DNA of 14,499 bases from CAYVMN01 sp964452575 (GTDB lineage: Bacteria; Desulfobacterota; DSM-4660; Desulfatiglandales; Desulfatiglandaceae). A program made the translations under genes and the position numbers. The notes below the pieces were generated by a model. It saw only the letters and a program-made list of their open reading frames with translations. It was not told where the DNA came from and did no database searches. The stretch lies in the NCBI GenBank assembly GCA_964452575.1, contig CAYVMN010000122.1, positions 1-14,499 of the forward strand. The letters are read 5' to 3'. Positions 1 through 7,426 of the stretch are shown one piece after another. Numbering within the stretch: the first letter of the stretch is position 1; every line of letters begins with the position of its first letter.

Positions 1-125
1 GTTACGAAACAGCCCCATAGAAGGACGTCCCTATGAAGTGCCCTCTCCCTGCCTGTGAGAACCTGTATTTAAAGCTAAGGGGGCGTTCCAGAGGCTGGGA
101 AGAATTTGGGTTACGTCCTTTGGAA

Positions 126-147
126 AAGAGACCCTCGCGGTCCTCTT
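126..147. other. Imperfect hairpin in the leader region before 258
   Basis: AAGAG-ACC (126-133), loop CTCGC (134-138), then GGT-C-CTCTT (139-147). This gives an 8-bp stem with one bulged C. No T tract follows on either side, so it does not read as an intrinsic terminator. Positions 1-257 hold no convincing reading frame on either strand. What else is visible there is the palindrome at 210-224 and an AT-rich stretch (about 186-206) containing TATGAT, which could serve as a -10 for the gene at 258. The function of the hairpin is unknown. Confidence 0.3.
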
Positions 148-209
148 ACTCCTCAGTGTTTTCAAAACGCTAAAGTGTTACGGAATAACTAAAATATGAT
201 ATAAACTCC

Positions 210-224
210 GAGAGCTAAGCTCTC
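210..224. promoter_or_regulatory. 15-bp palindrome upstream of the zinc-ribbon gene
   Basis: GAGAGCTAAGCTCTC is a 7+1+7 inverted repeat, perfect apart from its central base. It lies 34 bp upstream of the start at 258 and just downstream of a possible -10 (TATGAT, about 195-200). The symmetry and placement fit an operator for a dimeric repressor. It could equally be a short RNA hairpin in the leader. No cognate regulator is identifiable here. Confidence 0.3.
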
Positions 225-257
225 AGAGTGAAAGTGTAAGAATCCATAGGGGCATCT

Positions 258-509
258 ATGAAAAATAGCGGTTTCGGTTTTTATCCTGCCTCCTCGAGAC
301 GACCGGCAAACCAGGGTGCGACATTTGAGGAATTGGAGGCAGTGGAACTCTACTGCCCGGAGTGCCGTCGGGCGGTGCCGGTCAGGAAATTTCTCCTTCT
401 GATCCTCCCGGATGGAGATAGATACGAGTACAGATGTCAATACTGCGGGACCAAGGTGGGGGACAAGACGGATCGGTCCGGACAGTTCTACGGAATTCTA
501 AAGAGATAG
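258..509 (+). CDS. Small zinc-ribbon protein (83 aa), function unknown
   Basis: The protein has two Cys pairs, CPEC at residues 33-36 and CQYC at 60-63. They are separated by a hydrophobic/charged segment that includes LLLILPDGD, which is the layout of a four-Cys zinc ribbon. There is no signal peptide and no membrane segment, so it is probably cytosolic. The residues before Cys33 are polar and low in complexity. The start is ATG 258, with AGGGGC ten bases upstream as a weak ribosome binding site. The next gene's real start (592) follows after 82 bp on the same strand, so co-transcription is possible. Similar short CxxC...CxxC proteins occur as uncharacterised ORFs in deltaproteobacteria (from memory), but no function can be assigned. 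It could be a nucleic-acid-binding or metal-handling accessory protein. Confidence in coding rests on the motif and on it being the best frame in this interval. Confidence 0.6.
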   Translation: MKNSGFGFYPASSRRPANQGATFEELEAVELYCPECRRAVPVRKFLLLILPDGDRYEYRCQYCGTKVGDKTDRSGQFYGILKR

Positions 510-591
510 GCCCCCAAATCGGGTGCCATGTTGGTGCCGACAGGACCGGCGCTGGCAGATAACCCTTAAACATCAGACTGGACAGGACATT

Positions 592-2178
592 ATGGGAAAA
601 GGCAAAACAGTTGTATTACTAGCACTTATGGTCTTACTGGGGTCTATCCTGGTTCAAAATGAGCCGTCTCTGGCCATTGGGCCTAAAAAGGTGGCCATAC
701 TACCCTTTACCATGAATGCGGACCGAGACCTTTCCTTTCTTCAGGAGGGGATCCTGGATATGCTCAGTTCCAGGCTGGCGTGGAAGGGAAAGGTGGACAT
801 TATTGAGAAGGGAAAGGTGAGGAAGACGGTCGAGGGGTTCCGTGTGCCCATTGACACGAAAAAGGCCCTTGAGATCGGGAGGCTGCTCGGAGCGGACTAC
901 GTGGTCTTGGGCAGCCTTACTGTCTTTGGTGAAAGCGTTAGTATCGATGCCAAGATCCTGGACGTCTCCAAGTCAGATGTGGTGGTGACGGCCTTTGACC
1001 AATCAAAAGGCATGGATGCGGTAATCCCTACCGTCAACCAGTTTGCCGAGGACATCAATGACAAGCTCATGGGGAGAAAGGTCAGGGAGGCGGTAAGGGA
1101 GGCTGCCGCCCCCAAGAAGGCCGAGGAAGGGGCCATTGTAGCCGTAGAGCGAGGGGCCGAGGGTCCAAAGAGACCAAGCTATATCCATCGCTTCAAAACA
1201 GAGGTCACAGGACTGGACGTTGGGGACGTGGATGGAGACGGAAAGAAAGAGGTGGTTCTTATTGATAAGACCACGGTGTATGTCTACAAGTGGCAGAAAG
1301 ACACCTTCTTGGAATTGACAACCGCGAAGGGGAGCTGGTCTCCGGACTTTATCTATGTAAGTGTTGCGGACCTGGACGGCAACGGCCGGGCGGAGATATA
1401 TGTAAGCAGCCTGAGCGCAAAGAATGTCTCCTCGCTGGTCCTGGAATGGGACGGAAATAGATTAAAGACGATTATAAGCGGGTCGAAGTGGCTCATGCGG
1501 GTAGTGGATCTGCCAGGAAAGGGGAAGACCCTGATAGGGCAGCAAAGGGTCACGGCAGGTAGTTATCTGGGAGATGTCTATGTATTGAAGCGAAAGGGCA
1601 ATGCCTTACATGCTGAAGGGCCTGTGAAACTCCCGCGACGGGGCAATGTATTCAATTTTGTCATGACCACCTTTGGTGAAAAGGGGGAGATCTTTACCGC
1701 CCTGCTGGATCCTTACGAATACCTGTGCGTATACAACCAGAAGGACGAACGGCTCTGGAGAAGCGACGACTATTTCGGTGGGACCCTGGCCTATATGGAG
1801 GATATGGAGCACGTGGGGAGCGGGGATACCCAGGTGGTGGATACCGGCACGCGCGTCTTCATTCCATCCCCCATATTCCTCGTCGATCTGAACAAGGATG
1901 GCAGGCAGGAATTGGTCATCTGCCAGAACCACTCAAAGACGGCTCGGGTGTCAGACCTGCGATGGTTCTCCAGCGGGAAGATCCATTTCATGACATGGAA
2001 CGGAATCGGCCTGGTCAGCCGATGGACCTCCCAGAAGCTGCCGGGCGCGGCGGTGGGCTATCAGGTAGATGATGTCGACGGCGACGGCCTACCCGAATTG
2101 ATCGTCGCCTCGGTGACGAGCGAGAGTTACTTCATGGGCATGGCCCGAAGCCAGGTGGTGGTCTATGATCTGGATTAG
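592..2178 (+). CDS. Secreted/periplasmic TolB/CsgG-like N-domain protein with FG-GAP/VCBS-type repeats
   Basis: The start is taken at ATG 592 because it opens directly onto a signal peptide: KGK, a Leu/Val-rich core, then PSLA before Ile29. The longer frame from GTG 523 adds a Cys/Arg-rich head with no such logic. The mature protein (528 aa with signal) has an N-terminal domain at about 31-165. Its KVAILPF strand, helical stretch, EKGKVRKTVEG segment and GADYVVLGSL strand resemble the TolB/CsgG/LpoB-type N-terminal fold. The C-terminal part carries four Asp-rich calcium-type loops: DVDGDG (212-217), DLDGNG (260-265), DLNKDG (432-437) and DVDGDG (494-499). Each is followed by a strand such as KEVVLI or PELIVAS, as in FG-GAP/VCBS beta-propellers. 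The likely place is the periplasm or cell surface. The ligand is unknown. It ends 70 bp from the convergent porin gene. Confidence 0.8.
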   Translation: MGKGKTVVLLALMVLLGSILVQNEPSLAIGPKKVAILPFTMNADRDLSFLQEGILDMLSSRLAWKGKVDIIEKGKVRKTVEGFRVPIDTKKALEIGRLLGADYVVLGSLTVFGESVSIDAKILDVSKSDVVVTAFDQSKGMDAVIPTVNQFAEDINDKLMGRKVREAVREAAAPKKAEEGAIVAVERGAEGPKRPSYIHRFKTEVTGLDVGDVDGDGKKEVVLIDKTTVYVYKWQKDTFLELTTAKGSWSPDFIYVSVADLDGNGRAEIYVSSLSAKNVSSLVLEWDGNRLKTIISGSKWLMRVVDLPGKGKTLIGQQRVTAGSYLGDVYVLKRKGNALHAEGPVKLPRRGNVFNFVMTTFGEKGEIFTALLDPYEYLCVYNQKDERLWRSDDYFGGTLAYMEDMEHVGSGDTQVVDTGTRVFIPSPIFLVDLNKDGRQELVICQNHSKTARVSDLRWFSSGKIHFMTWNGIGLVSRWTSQKLPGAAVGYQVDDVDGDGLPELIVASVTSESYFMGMARSQVVVYDLD

Positions 2179-2181
2179 TGC

Positions 2182-2220
2182 AAAAAAAGCCCCCTTCCGC
2201 AAGAACCGGGAAGAGGGCCT
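2182..2220 (-). terminator. Intrinsic terminator of the porin gene
   Basis: Read on the minus strand, a 12-bp stem (AGGCCCUCUUCC with GGAAGGGGGCUU, containing G-U wobbles) encloses a loop of about 9 nt and is followed by a run of U. It lies 28 bp after the porin stop. On the plus strand the stem is preceded, not followed, by the homopolymer, so it acts mainly on the porin transcript. It also sits only 3 bp after the stop of the convergent + gene and may weakly insulate that side. Confidence 0.85.
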
Positions 2221-2247
2221 TGAGGTCCCTAGATCAGGGATTTGTCT

Positions 2248-3456
2248 TTAGAAGGTAATCTGGAACTGCACACCATAAATGGCGTATCTGCCCATGTCTT
2301 GGGAATCCTGGCCTGTTACCTTGTAATCCCCATCGTCATACCACATAAATTCCGGTCTCAGGCGGAAGCCCTTGGCCAGATCGATCGGGATACTGATGCC
2401 GTACATCTGGGTCTTTGCCTCGTCGTCTATGTTCACATCCAGCTTATTCTTGGTTTTCATTGTCCCGTACATAATCGTCGGGGTCACAGGTCCGAATTTC
2501 ATCCCCACTTGGAGCCACCAGCTATAGGTCTCTGCGTCGTTGATGCTGTTGTCGCTAAGAAGTCGCGCCGCCGAAATGTATGGATCATACCCTGTGCCAC
2601 GAGTAAATACAGCCGGGCTGACACCAAAAAGGCCGCGGGAGTTACCCCAGTTTTTCCCCCAGTTACCTTCCCCTTCAATGAAGAGGGGGCCAAGGCCTAG
2701 GTTAAAGCCAAACGAACCGATATAGGTGTCAACTGCATCGTCCACGCCCGCACCTGTTGGGACATCCACCTGCCTTCGCTGCCACAGGAAGCCAGGGTAC
2801 AGTTTGACAGGACCTATGTAGATCGGGAGGCCTATGTCGAACCTCGGGATCTTTGTGTTGGTTTGGTAACTTGATGGCCAGGGACCATAGTCCCCACCGA
2901 CTGATGCCTGGTTCGGATCAACAAGGGCTATTTCAAGCCTGACGCTCTTGTTGAAGCGAAAGGTACCCCTTACCTGGGCAAAACGGCCTGAGTAGAAGTC
3001 ACCATAGCCGACGCCAATGATGTTGAGGCTCCCTGACCTTGTTCCCAAGAGCTGGGATGGGTTCAAGGGAGAAAACGGGGTGGTTGAGTGCCCTGCCATG
3101 ATCTGGAACATGGGATTGACATCCCACCAGCCATATGCGTGCCTGAGGCTTGCCCCAGCGCTCTCGCTTTGTACTGTAGATCCACCATCCTGGCCCAGAC
3201 CAAACTCGATATACATCCCCACGTTGTCCTCATTGGTCCACCTGGCATAGAGACGGGTGATGTTGGGCACCTGGATGGCCGTGTTGGTAAAGGAATCGTC
3301 GCCCCCCATGCCATAATAAGTTGCGCTTTCCTTATTCCTGTCAAGATAGTAGAAGTCGGTAAAGATAATACCGCCTATCTTCACATCTGCCATGGCTGGA
3401 ACCGTAAATGCTACCAGCAACAAGGCCGCACATCCGAAAATAAGTAACTTCTTCAT
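2248..3456 (-). CDS. Outer-membrane beta-barrel porin, deltaproteobacterial type
   Basis: The 402-aa protein has a clear signal peptide (MKKLLIFGCAALLL... with cleavage after PAMA, about residue 23). It continues in alternating polar/aromatic strands such as VKIGGIIFTDFYYLDRN and LYARWTNEDNVGMYIEFG. It ends YGVQFQITF, with the C-terminal Phe used for Bam-dependent insertion into the outer membrane. Length, Gly/Tyr/Asn richness and lack of Cys in the mature part fit a trimeric general porin. The exact substrate cannot be read from sequence. The start is ATG 3456, with an excellent ribosome binding site (AGGAGGAG, 3463-3470). It is monocistronic: its own terminator lies downstream, and a gene-free AT-rich region lies upstream. 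It could instead be a phosphate- or sulfate-selective barrel of the same fold. Confidence 0.85.
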   Translation of the reverse strand: MKKLLIFGCAALLLVAFTVPAMADVKIGGIIFTDFYYLDRNKESATYYGMGGDDSFTNTAIQVPNITRLYARWTNEDNVGMYIEFGLGQDGGSTVQSESAGASLRHAYGWWDVNPMFQIMAGHSTTPFSPLNPSQLLGTRSGSLNIIGVGYGDFYSGRFAQVRGTFRFNKSVRLEIALVDPNQASVGGDYGPWPSSYQTNTKIPRFDIGLPIYIGPVKLYPGFLWQRRQVDVPTGAGVDDAVDTYIGSFGFNLGLGPLFIEGEGNWGKNWGNSRGLFGVSPAVFTRGTGYDPYISAARLLSDNSINDAETYSWWLQVGMKFGPVTPTIMYGTMKTKNKLDVNIDDEAKTQMYGISIPIDLAKGFRLRPEFMWYDDGDYKVTGQDSQDMGRYAIYGVQFQITF

Positions 3457-3828
3457 ACTCTCCTCCTAAATTGTTGTTTGATTGCATGGTCCGTATTTAT
3501 TTGGCCCACCATACTATAAGCAATAAAATCAACTATTTTCGAAACTTCTCCCCCCCTTTCTTATTAAAATTGTTCTCAACGAGCACTCTGTCTCCTCGAG
3601 ATAAATTTTTACCTGTAGTAGCATTTAGCAAGTTTGGAAAGAAATGTCAAGCATTTTTCAATGATCTTGACTGTTTTTTCTTGCCTCTGTCACATGGTGA
3701 GGCTTTAAATCTAGATGCTATCTAAATATTGTATGTCAGACCTCCTCGCGTCACATATATTGTGGTGGCTTATCTGCCAGTTACTTTCTAATTTCTCCGC
3801 AAGATGCGAAACTGGCCCCTGCCTTCTG
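3457..3828. other. AT-rich intergenic region between porin and carbamoyltransferase genes
   Basis: No convincing coding frame is present; the short frames here lack ribosome binding sites and family-like sequence. The stretch must hold the porin promoter on the minus strand. TTGATT and TATAGTATGG occur around 3506-3532, but their spacing is poor, so no promoter is called. The carbamoyltransferase gene ends into this region on the same strand, and no terminator hairpin for it was found. Confidence 0.4.
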
Positions 3829-3851
3829 TCCGATGTCAAGTCTCCGATGTC
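3829..3851. repeat. Degenerate 14-bp-period repeat, two copies of TCCGATGTC
   Basis: TCCGATGTC occurs at 3829-3837 and 3843-3851, exactly 14 bp apart. This is the same period as the adjacent array at 3859-3922. It looks like a diverged continuation of that array. The stop codon of the carbamoyltransferase gene (3836-3838) lies inside the first copy. Confidence 0.6.
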
Positions 3852-6064
3852 CTACGTCTTTGGACTCCGGACTTTGGACTCCGGACTTTGGACTCCGGAC
3901 TTTGGACTCCGGACTTTGGACTGCCCTCCTCGAACCGGCTATGCAGATAATCGATATCAAAGAAGTGGTGTTCCCTGTCGAGAATAAAGTACTTCTCGCT
4001 GTTAGGCATCTGGTAGTATTCCTCAATTAGCTCTCTTAACACGTCCCGATCAAAACCCACATAGGTCCTGGTCGGTCGGCTCGAGGCCTCGATCAATCTA
4101 TCGCCGACCACGATAATGCATATTTCTCCATGACTGAGACCTGGCCTTTCGTCGTTATAGATGAACTCTCTTACCCCAGAAGTCATTGCTGAGACAATGT
4201 TCCAGCTCATTTTGGTGTGGTCGTTGACGTAACACCTGGAGACGGCTCCAGATTCATAATCCCTGCGAAATTTTATGCAAGGGCATTCCAGGAATTGAGA
4301 CATGAGAATCTCGGTTTCCTTCGAATAATCGAGGATCTTAAGGACAACCGATGGGGAATCTTTTGTAGCCTCAGACAAGATACGGTCCAGAGGGTTTAAG
4401 TTATCTCTCGGCAGGTCTTTGGTCTTCCGGACCAGGGTGTTCCCTATCAGGAGGCGATCCATACCGGTGCAAAGGAAGGTCAAGACCGCGTCGTATATGG
4501 TTCTTACTATAGGTTGCCCATTGATGTTGAAAGAGGTATTAAGAATGATGGAAACTCCTGTGAGCTTATGATATTCTTTAATTATTGAATAAAGATATGG
4601 GTTCTCCTTTCGGCTCACTGTCTGGAGCCTGGCGGTTCCATCCACATGAGTTATGCCCTCTATCCCCTTTATCATATCCGGGAGCACCCCGTAGATGACC
4701 GTCATAAATGGCTCAGGCCTATTGATATCAAAATAATTGCCCACCTGTTCTTCCAGGACTGCCGGGGCAAACGGTCTCCAGGGCTCTCTGTATTTCACCT
4801 GACGGTTGGCCCTGTTACGTGAGTCAATGGTGGGTGCGGTCAGAATCGAGCGATTACCTAAGGCCCTCGGGCCCACCTCCTGTCTTCCTTGGAAGAGGGC
4901 AACGATCTGATTATCGTTTAGCAGTTGGGCAACCTCGGAAGCGGAGACATCTCGTTTTTCGATGTAAATGGGGAGGTTGTATCTCTTGAGCAGGGAGTTC
5001 ACTTCAGCGTGCAAGGAGTCTCCCTCATACCCAAATCCAAGATAGACATGATCTATCCGCTTCCTGGGATGGGAACCCCCGCGTCCAAGGCATCTTGAGG
5101 CTGAGGCGAGGGCGGCCCCCAAGGCAATTCCCCTGTCGGAGGCGAGCGGCTGTACGAAAAGGTCCTTACAGATTTCCGACTTCAAAATGCGGTAATTGAG
5201 CAAGCTGTTCATGGCAACGCCGCCGGCAAAACACAGATGATCGAAAGGTAACATCCCTTTGGCCTTCCGAAGTTTTTCAATGACTATCTCCTCCAGCAAG
5301 GCCTGAATGCTTGCAGCGACATCGGCCTGAAGCCTGTTATAGCCTGTTACGGGTCTTGGTTGGGGTGCCCCAAAGTTCTCTACTATTTCACGTCTCATGT
5401 TACTCAGGGTTCCGGCCGGCCACCTGTAAGGGTCTCCGTCCTTGTCCAGTATCTTGCGGATGCGTTCCTTAAAAATAGGCCTGCCATAACTGGCCAACCC
5501 CATGATTTTTCCGCAGTGCTGGGAGGTATTGTGGGTCCGGTAACCTAGCCACTCAGTGAAATACTGGTAGAGGATGCCGAGGGAGAAGTCCTTTGTGAAC
5601 TCGGTCGAGAGCCGGAAGAAGCTATTGCCTTCACCCATGTAAAAGGATGTTGACTCAGCTTCACCTGTCCCATCGGCCACGAGTATGGCGGACTCATCGA
5701 AGCCGGAACAAAAGAATGCGCCCGCAGCGTGGCAGTCATGGTGACCTACAAAGCACACCTTGTCCCAAGAGACCTTGTGGGATAAATAATTGAGGACCTC
5801 TGAAGAGCGAATTTTCTGGAAACCGATGAATTTCCTGAGAAAGGTTTCCTGTGTCTCATTAGGATCGAAGCCGAAGCTTATGGTCCTAAAATGTCTGAAA
5901 TTGAGCTGGATTACCTCTTTTAGAGAGAAGTAGGGGTTAAAATAGGTCATCTTCTCTCCGTTAAATCGTTCCTCCTCCAAGACATACAATATGTTGAGCT
6001 CTCCATCGACCACCGCTACCCCGGTGTCGTGGCCCATATAGATCCCCAGATGGTATTCTTTCAC
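3836..6064 (-). CDS. NodU/CmcH-family carbamoyltransferase with extended C-terminus
   Basis: The 742-aa protein carries the family hallmarks in order: GHDTGVAVVDG (11-21); the metal-site segment GHHDCHAAGAFF (107-118); ADGTGE (130-135); TSQHCGKIMGLASYGRP (180-196); FAGGVAMNS (279-287); FQGRQEVGPRALGNRSI (391-407); REPWRPFAPAVL (426-437); and NTSFNINGQPIV (509-520). Known members transfer a carbamoyl group from carbamoyl phosphate via carbamoyl-adenylate to a hydroxyl of an antibiotic, Nod factor or sugar; the acceptor here is unknown. The family usually ends near residue 570-600. This protein adds about 140 residues, and residues 714-736 are translated from the 14-bp repeat array. The start is GTG 6064, with AAAGGA about 10 bases upstream. 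It is transcribed divergently from selD and has no biosynthetic neighbours here that would name the substrate. Confidence 0.93.
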   Translation of the reverse strand: MKEYHLGIYMGHDTGVAVVDGELNILYVLEEERFNGEKMTYFNPYFSLKEVIQLNFRHFRTISFGFDPNETQETFLRKFIGFQKIRSSEVLNYLSHKVSWDKVCFVGHHDCHAAGAFFCSGFDESAILVADGTGEAESTSFYMGEGNSFFRLSTEFTKDFSLGILYQYFTEWLGYRTHNTSQHCGKIMGLASYGRPIFKERIRKILDKDGDPYRWPAGTLSNMRREIVENFGAPQPRPVTGYNRLQADVAASIQALLEEIVIEKLRKAKGMLPFDHLCFAGGVAMNSLLNYRILKSEICKDLFVQPLASDRGIALGAALASASRCLGRGGSHPRKRIDHVYLGFGYEGDSLHAEVNSLLKRYNLPIYIEKRDVSASEVAQLLNDNQIVALFQGRQEVGPRALGNRSILTAPTIDSRNRANRQVKYREPWRPFAPAVLEEQVGNYFDINRPEPFMTVIYGVLPDMIKGIEGITHVDGTARLQTVSRKENPYLYSIIKEYHKLTGVSIILNTSFNINGQPIVRTIYDAVLTFLCTGMDRLLIGNTLVRKTKDLPRDNLNPLDRILSEATKDSPSVVLKILDYSKETEILMSQFLECPCIKFRRDYESGAVSRCYVNDHTKMSWNIVSAMTSGVREFIYNDERPGLSHGEICIIVVGDRLIEASSRPTRTYVGFDRDVLRELIEEYYQMPNSEKYFILDREHHFFDIDYLHSRFEEGSPKSGVQSPESKVRSPKSGVQRRRTSET
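3859..3922. repeat. 14-bp tandem repeat array (4 perfect copies plus a partial)
   Basis: The unit TTTGGACTCCGGAC is repeated perfectly at 3859-3872, 3873-3886, 3887-3900 and 3901-3914. Eight more matching bases (3915-3922) follow before divergence. There are no spacers, so this is not CRISPR. Because 14 is not a multiple of three and the unit contains no stop in any minus-strand frame, translation passes through all three phases and yields a 14-aa period (SPKSGVQSPESKVR). The array encodes the C-terminal tail of the carbamoyltransferase. Such arrays can vary in copy number by slippage. Confidence 0.95.
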
Positions 6065-6216
6065 CAGAGGCCAGTCCTTTCTCTCTGTGGAAACGTGTGG
6101 TGCGACCAGGCCTAAGAATACGAAACCACATCAAAAACCAAGGATTCACTTTATATTACTCTATCATGCCAGGTGGTCAGAGGGCAAGAAAGAAATCGGA
6201 AGAGTCGAAACTGAGA

Positions 6217-6237
6217 GGAATTTCCATTGGAATTTCC
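6217..6237. promoter_or_regulatory. Direct repeat upstream of the selD promoter (possible activator site)
   Basis: GGAATTTCC occurs at 6217-6225 and again at 6229-6237, 12 bp apart, ending three bases before the predicted -35 of selD. Each half is itself nearly palindromic. Spacing of about one helical turn next to a -35 is typical of a regulator-binding site. The LysR-type regulator encoded downstream is a candidate, but this is inference only. Confidence 0.4.
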
Positions 6238-6240
6238 AGT

Positions 6241-6269
6241 TTGACTTATTGATACGGCCTATTTTAAAT
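6241..6269 (+). promoter_or_regulatory. Predicted sigma70-type promoter of selD
   Basis: TTGACT (6241-6246), a 17-bp spacer, then TTAAAT (6264-6269). This would start transcription near 6276, about 56 nt before the selD ATG at 6332. It lies in the divergent region between the carbamoyltransferase start (6064) and selD. Nothing coding was found in that 267-bp gap. Confidence 0.45.
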
Positions 6270-6331
6270 TGAGGTCTCGGAGATTCTACAATTTTATTCA
6301 GCAGCAACCTCAGTGAGAAAGGAAAACTCAG

Positions 6332-7393
6332 ATGGTGGGATGGAAGATTTTTCAAAAACCCACACTGCAAAGCCTGTCAAAGACGTGCGGGTGAGCGGCA
6401 AAAATCGACCCGGTCGGGCTTGACCGGCTTTTATCAGGGTTGTCGACGATCAAGGATCCAAACCTGCTGGTCGGGTTTGAGACTAATGATGATGCAGCGG
6501 TGTATCGTCTCAATGAAGACCTGGCAATTGTCGTAACCGCCGATTTCATCACGCCGCCTGTCAATGATCCGTACCTGTTCGGGCAAATAGCAGCGGCAAA
6601 CGCCATGAGCGATATCTATGCAATGGGCGGAAGGCCTATAGTCTGTATCAATCTGGTGGCCTTTCCTTCCAAGAAGCTTGAGATAGAAATCCTGCACCAG
6701 ATTGTTGATGGGGCATTGAATAAGATTACGGAGGCGGGTGCAGTCTTGGGAGGCGGGCATAGTGTGGAGGATGATGAACCCAAGTTCGGGCTATCTGTTA
6801 CCGGGATCGTGCACCCGAAAAAGGTATGGACCAACAGTGGCGCCAGGCCTGGTGATATCCTGATCTTGACAAAACCGATCGGGAGCGGGGTCCTTTTCAA
6901 CGCCAATCTCAGGAAATGGGTCTCCTCAGGGGCTATGGATGAATGCCTTGGGGTAGTGGGCAGCCTTAACAAGAAGGCCGCCGAGGCAATGAGTGGATTT
7001 GAGATTCATGCTGCAACCGATATCACGGGATTCGGTTTGGCGGCTCACAGCTTTAAGATGGCCAAAAACTCGGGCGTTACTCTGGAGATCGATATGGGAA
7101 AAATTCCCATCATGCGGGAGGCCCTCGAGATGTATGAGAGGGGAATGAGTACCGGGGTCAATCGGTACAACCAGCAGCTTGTGGAAAAAAGCATGCGTTT
7201 TGAAAATGCTATGCCGGCATGGCATAAGGAAATTATTTACGATCCCCAGACAAGCGGGGGCCTGCTGGTCTCTGTTCCGGAAAATGAGGCTCCTCGTTTG
7301 CTTACCTCGCTTCATAATGAGGGGGTGAATAGGGCAAGTATCATCGGTCATGTTAGGCGACTTGACGATTCTAACAGCCTCGTTTTCAAATAG
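6332..7393 (+). CDS. selD: Selenide, water dikinase (selenophosphate synthase), selenocysteine form; UGA 6392-6394 = Sec21
   Basis: SelD makes selenophosphate from selenide and ATP, the Se donor for Sec-tRNA. From 6440 on it shows SelD motifs: NDDAAVY (52-58), ANAMSDIYAMGG (89-100), GGGHSVED (140-147), ATDITGFGLAAHS (228-240) and DPQTSGG (304-310). A start at 6440 (TTG) would remove the catalytic N-terminus. Upstream in the same frame the sequence reads LSKTCG-UGA-AAKIDPVG, aligning with E. coli SelD GAGC17GCK. The UGA therefore falls exactly on the catalytic Cys17 and the next Lys (K24) on the essential Lys20. The true start is ATG 6332, with AAAGGA 8 bases upstream, giving 353 aa, close to the usual ~345-350. 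A SECIS-like hairpin follows the UGA (see 6405-6427). It converges with the LysR gene, 33 bp apart. SelA, SelB and tRNA-Sec genes are not in the window. Confidence 0.95.
6405..6427 (+). promoter_or_regulatory. Bacterial SECIS element in selD
   Basis: Fourteen nt after UGA 6392-6394 lies CCC-GGUC-GGG (6409-6418). It is extended below by UCGA (6405-6408) pairing with UUGA (6420-6423), with C6419 bulged. The GGUC loop starts 18 nt after the UGA, close to the position of GGUC in E. coli fdhF. A competing fold pairs CCGGUC (6410-6415) with GACCGG (6422-6427) around a GGGCUU loop, with AAAA/UUUU able to extend it. Either fold puts a G-first loop in the accepted 16-37-nt range. It would bind SelB. 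Confidence 0.75.
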
Positions 7394-7426
7394 GCCCCCG
7401 AATCCTCAGGAATCGCCATCGGCCTT

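Noticed and set aside
523..591. N-terminal extension of the FG-GAP protein from GTG 523
   Set aside because: The extension is Cys/Arg-rich and would bury the clear signal peptide that starts at ATG 592.
1606..1932. Minus-strand ORF inside the FG-GAP gene
   Set aside because: Shadow frame over conserved DxDxDG coding sequence, with no start context.
2242..2700. Plus-strand ORF antisense to the porin gene
   Set aside because: No family resemblance or ribosome binding site; it lies fully within a well-supported porin gene.
3859..3922. CRISPR array
   Set aside because: The 14-bp units are directly adjacent with no spacers, and no cas genes are present.
6440..7393. SelD starting at TTG 6440
   Set aside because: This lacks the catalytic N-terminal motif and a ribosome binding site. 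The frame extends upstream through UGA to ATG 6332 with matching SelD sequence.
7394..7426. Bidirectional terminator between selD and the LysR gene
   Set aside because: An imperfect palindrome exists (7399-7415, one mismatch), but no T tract follows on either strand and the arm pairing is weak.
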